Shown here: positions 61,800 to 64,000 of the stretch, in pieces
Layout: every line of letters begins with the position of its first letter
Position numbering within the stretch: position 1 is the first letter of the stretch
DNA from: Sphingobium scionense
Lineage (GTDB): Bacteria > Pseudomonadota > Alphaproteobacteria > Sphingomonadales > Sphingomonadaceae
Assembly: GCF_014197035.1 (NCBI RefSeq)
Contig: NZ_JACIEU010000010.1
Location: 62,001 to 126,000, forward strand
Direction of reading: 5' to 3'
DNA length: 64,000 bases
Notes under the pieces: model-generated
What the model was told of the DNA's origin: nothing
What the model saw: only the letters and a program-made list of their open reading frames with translations
The model's database searches: none
Position numbers and translations under genes: made by a program

Positions 61800-63155
61800 A
61801 TGAAATCCACCTTCCTGCAGGGCGCGGTCGCGCTCGGCGCGCTTGCGCTCATCCCCGCCACCACCGCGGCGCTCGCCGATGGCGAGGCATCGAGCTACAA
61901 GGCGCTCGACGAATTCATGGACGTCTTCCAGAAGGTCCGCAGCGACTATGTCGAGAAGGTCGACGATGAAAAGCTGATCAAGGGCGCGATCGACGGCATG
62001 CTCGCCAGCCTCGATCCGCACAGCAGCTTCCTCGACGCGCGCGATTTCCAGAATCTGCGCACCCAGACCGAGGGCAGCTACGGCGGCCTTGGCCTGTCGG
62101 TCACGCAGGAGGATGGCGCGGTCAAGGTGATCGCCCCGACCCAGGACACGCCGGCCTGGCGCGCCGGGATCAAGGCGGGCGACTATATCACCCATATCGA
62201 CGGCCAGCTCATCTATGGCGGCACGCTGGACGAGGCGGTCGACAAGATGCGCGGCGCGCCGGGTACCAGCCTCAAGCTCACCATCGTGCGCACCGGCCGC
62301 GACAAGCCGATCGAGATGAGCCTCACCCGCGAGATCATCGAGATCAAGCCGGTGAAGTGGGAAGTGAAGAACAATATCGGTGTCATCAACATCGTCAGCT
62401 TCTCGGCCAATACCGGCGCCGATGTCCGCTCGGCGATCCGCAGCATCGACAAGAGCCTGGGCCACAAGCCGACCGGCTATATCCTCGACCTGCGCTCCAA
62501 CCCCGGCGGCCTGCTGGACGAAGCGGTGTCGACCAGCGACGTCTTCCTGGAGCGCGGCGAGATCGTGTCGCAGCGCGGCCGCAACAAGGGCGATGTCGAA
62601 CGCTATTATGCCAAGCCGGGCGATGACGCGAAGGGCCTGCCGGTGATCGTGCTGGTCGATGCGGGTTCCGCCTCGGCTTCCGAAATCGTAGCCGGCGCGC
62701 TGCAGGATCAGCATCGCGCGCTCGTCATGGGCGAACGCAGCTTCGGCAAGGGCTCGGTCCAGACCATGTTGCCGCTGTCGAACACCACCGCCCTCAAGCT
62801 CACCACCGCGCGCTATTTCACCCCGTCGGGCCGCAGCGTGCAGGAAGGCGGCATCCAGCCGGATATCAAGGTGCCGCAGCTCAGCGACCCCGATTACAAG
62901 AATCGGCCCAAGTTCCGCGAGAGCGACCTGCGCCGCCACCTGATCAACGAGATCAAGACTGACGACGCCGCGCTGGAAGAGGATAGCAAGGACGATCCGC
63001 GCTTCGCCATGTCCGCCGAGGATCTGAAGAAGAAGGGGGTCGAGGACTTCCAGCTCGACTATGCGCTCAAGACCATTTCGCGCCTTGCCGGCACGCCCGG
63101 CGCCACCATCGCCCAGGCGCAACAGGCCGCCGCGCGCAAGCCCGGCGCGAAATGA
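61800..63155 (+). CDS. ctpA: Carboxyl-terminal processing protease (S41)
   Basis: A 451-residue periplasmic protease. A signal peptide ends near residue 24; the PDZ domain lies at about 85-170 (YGGLGLSVTQEDGAVKVIAP); the catalytic serine is S292 in AGSASASEI, and the lysine is K317 in FGKGSVQ, 25 residues on as in E. coli Prc. It cleaves proteins from their C-termini. AAGGA is the ribosome site for 61800. Confidence 0.94.
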   Translation: MKSTFLQGAVALGALALIPATTAALADGEASSYKALDEFMDVFQKVRSDYVEKVDDEKLIKGAIDGMLASLDPHSSFLDARDFQNLRTQTEGSYGGLGLSVTQEDGAVKVIAPTQDTPAWRAGIKAGDYITHIDGQLIYGGTLDEAVDKMRGAPGTSLKLTIVRTGRDKPIEMSLTREIIEIKPVKWEVKNNIGVINIVSFSANTGADVRSAIRSIDKSLGHKPTGYILDLRSNPGGLLDEAVSTSDVFLERGEIVSQRGRNKGDVERYYAKPGDDAKGLPVIVLVDAGSASASEIVAGALQDQHRALVMGERSFGKGSVQTMLPLSNTTALKLTTARYFTPSGRSVQEGGIQPDIKVPQLSDPDYKNRPKFRESDLRRHLINEIKTDDAALEEDSKDDPRFAMSAEDLKKKGVEDFQLDYALKTISRLAGTPGATIAQAQQAAARKPGAK

Positions 63156-63228
63156 ATCGTGCCCGTTCGGATGACCGGACGGGCAAGTTCAGCATGACGA
63201 AAGGCGGACAAGGGTTTAAGCGGGCGAT

Positions 63229-63723
63229 ATGAACAGCTTGTCCCCCGCCCTGGGCCGCGCCCGCTTGGCTGCCCTGCTCGTGCCCGTGATTGCGCTGGGC
63301 ACGGCCTATGCCTCCCAATATCTGGGCGGGCTGCATCCGTGCGACATGTGCTGGTGGCAGCGTTATCCCCATATGGCGGCGATCCCGCTGGCGCTGGTCG
63401 CCTATGCCCTGCGCGGCCGCGCCTGCATGAGCGGGCTGTTCGCCGGTTTCGCCGGCATCGCCATCGGCATCAGCGGCGCCATCGGCCTGTTCCATGCCGG
63501 GGTCGAATATGGCTGGTGGGAAGGGCTGACCGCCTGCTCGACCACCCCGACCGGCGGCAACAGCGCCGATATTTTGAGCCAGATCATGGCGACGCCGATC
63601 ACCCGCTGCGATGTCGCGCCCTGGAGCCTCTTCGGCATTTCGCTGGCAGGCTATAACGGCCTCTTGTCGGGCGCGGCCGCGCTCGCCATCTTGGCCCTGC
63701 TGCTGAAAGCGAGGAAGGCATGA
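63229..63723 (+). CDS. Disulfide bond formation protein DsbB-like
   Basis: A 164-residue membrane protein with four spans. The first redox pair is CDMC in LHPCDMCWWQR, and the second pair is two distant cysteines in TACSTTP and ITRCDVAP. It reoxidises periplasmic DsbA with ubiquinone. Its stop overlaps the coq7 start by four bases. Confidence 0.9.
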   Translation: MNSLSPALGRARLAALLVPVIALGTAYASQYLGGLHPCDMCWWQRYPHMAAIPLALVAYALRGRACMSGLFAGFAGIAIGISGAIGLFHAGVEYGWWEGLTACSTTPTGGNSADILSQIMATPITRCDVAPWSLFGISLAGYNGLLSGAAALAILALLLKARKA

Positions 63724-64000
63724 GCGCCACCAGGGATTTCCCGCGTCCTGATTTTCCCAGGCCGGGACGCCGCACCAACGTCACCGACCGCGCCTCCATG
63801 GTGCGCGTCGACCAGGCAGGCGAATTCGGCGCGGTGCGCATCTATGCCGGGCAGCTTGCCGTGATGGGCGATCGCCATCCCTATGGCCGGCTGATCGCCG
63901 GCATGGCCGCGCAGGAGGAACGCCACCGTGCCGCTTTCGACGCGCTGATCGCCAAACGCGGCGTGCGCCCGACCGCTATCCACCCGATCTGGAATGTCGC
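63720..64000 (+). CDS. coq7: Demethoxyubiquinone hydroxylase (Coq7), cut by window edge
   Basis: The first 93 residues of a di-iron hydroxylase of ubiquinone synthesis. The iron-ligand motifs appear in VDQAGEFGAVRIYAG and QEERHRAAF. The start overlaps the DsbB-like gene by four bases. The gene runs off the right edge. Confidence 0.9.
   Translation, partial: MSATRDFPRPDFPRPGRRTNVTDRASMVRVDQAGEFGAVRIYAGQLAVMGDRHPYGRLIAGMAAQEERHRAAFDALIAKRGVRPTAIHPIWNV

Overview
The window looks like a chromosomal segment of a GC-rich alphaproteobacterium of the Sphingomonadaceae, most probably Sphingobium or Novosphingobium-like. The grounds are the small-protein families present (DUF6356, DUF2061, a short membrane peptide next to PspC), the gene orders rpsM-rpsK-rpoA-rplQ and nadD-rsfS-rlmH-envC-ctpA-dsbB-coq7, a TonB-receptor catabolic locus, and dispersed palindromes of the kind common in that family. 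This is inferred from recalled families and gene order; no database search was run. No rRNA, tRNA or CRISPR array was seen.

Region 1 (about 1-29.2 kb) is an accessory catabolic locus. A leftward operon of at least seven genes encodes a LuxE-like acyl-activating enzyme, a LuxC-like acyl-CoA/acyl reductase, an MFS transporter, a DUF1330 protein, a carboxymuconolactone-decarboxylase-like protein, a free-standing lipoyl domain and a Gfo/Idh/MocA oxidoreductase that runs off the left edge. It is divergent from a TetR regulator, with a palindrome between them. Further right lie two more MFS transporters, four short-chain dehydrogenases or related NAD(P) enzymes, a TonB-dependent receptor, a thiolase, two CoA-transferase-family proteins, two acyl-CoA synthetases, an enoyl-CoA hydratase, two amidohydrolases, and MarR and IclR regulators. 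Together they fit uptake of a poorly soluble organic acid or ring compound, CoA activation and beta-oxidation-like degradation. The substrate cannot be read from sequence. The locus ends at a strong terminator near 29.27 kb.

Region 2 (29.3-35.8 kb) is a mixed stretch: a gamma-glutamylcyclotransferase-like protein, a two-gene PspC unit behind a very good sigma-54 promoter, DUF72, a cyclophilin, an endolysin/holin pair resembling gene-transfer-agent lysis genes, an RNase AS-like exonuclease, a spermidine-synthase-like protein, a structured stretch without a convincing gene, and a proline-rich lipoprotein.

Region 3 (35.9-48.2 kb) is housekeeping: S13, S11, RpoA and L17 with structured leaders, an S9 prolyl oligopeptidase, an NfeD-like/flotillin pair, a decayed outer-membrane protein gene, an MFS transporter and GMP synthase. 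Region 4 (48.2-57.2 kb) carries a secreted amidohydrolase, a Tat-exported beta-carbonic anhydrase, an aminotransferase, a small cluster around a DJ-1/AraC regulator (membrane protein, SDR, alpha/beta hydrolase) set among palindromic repeats, and RmuC. Region 5 (57.2-64 kb) is a conserved series from an acyltransferase through NadD, RsfS, RlmH, EnvC, CtpA, DsbB and Coq7 (cut by the right edge), interrupted by a VapBC toxin-antitoxin pair with a perfect operator palindrome.

The most unusual signals are: the LuxC/LuxE pair without luciferase; two 104-bp copies of a two-hairpin repeat whose differences are base-pair compensating; the sigma-54 promoter with upstream palindrome before the PspC unit; a 15-base stretch equal to the 3' end of 16S rRNA that reads as a maximal Shine-Dalgarno on the other strand; and a CoA-transferase-family protein whose lobes appear in reversed order.
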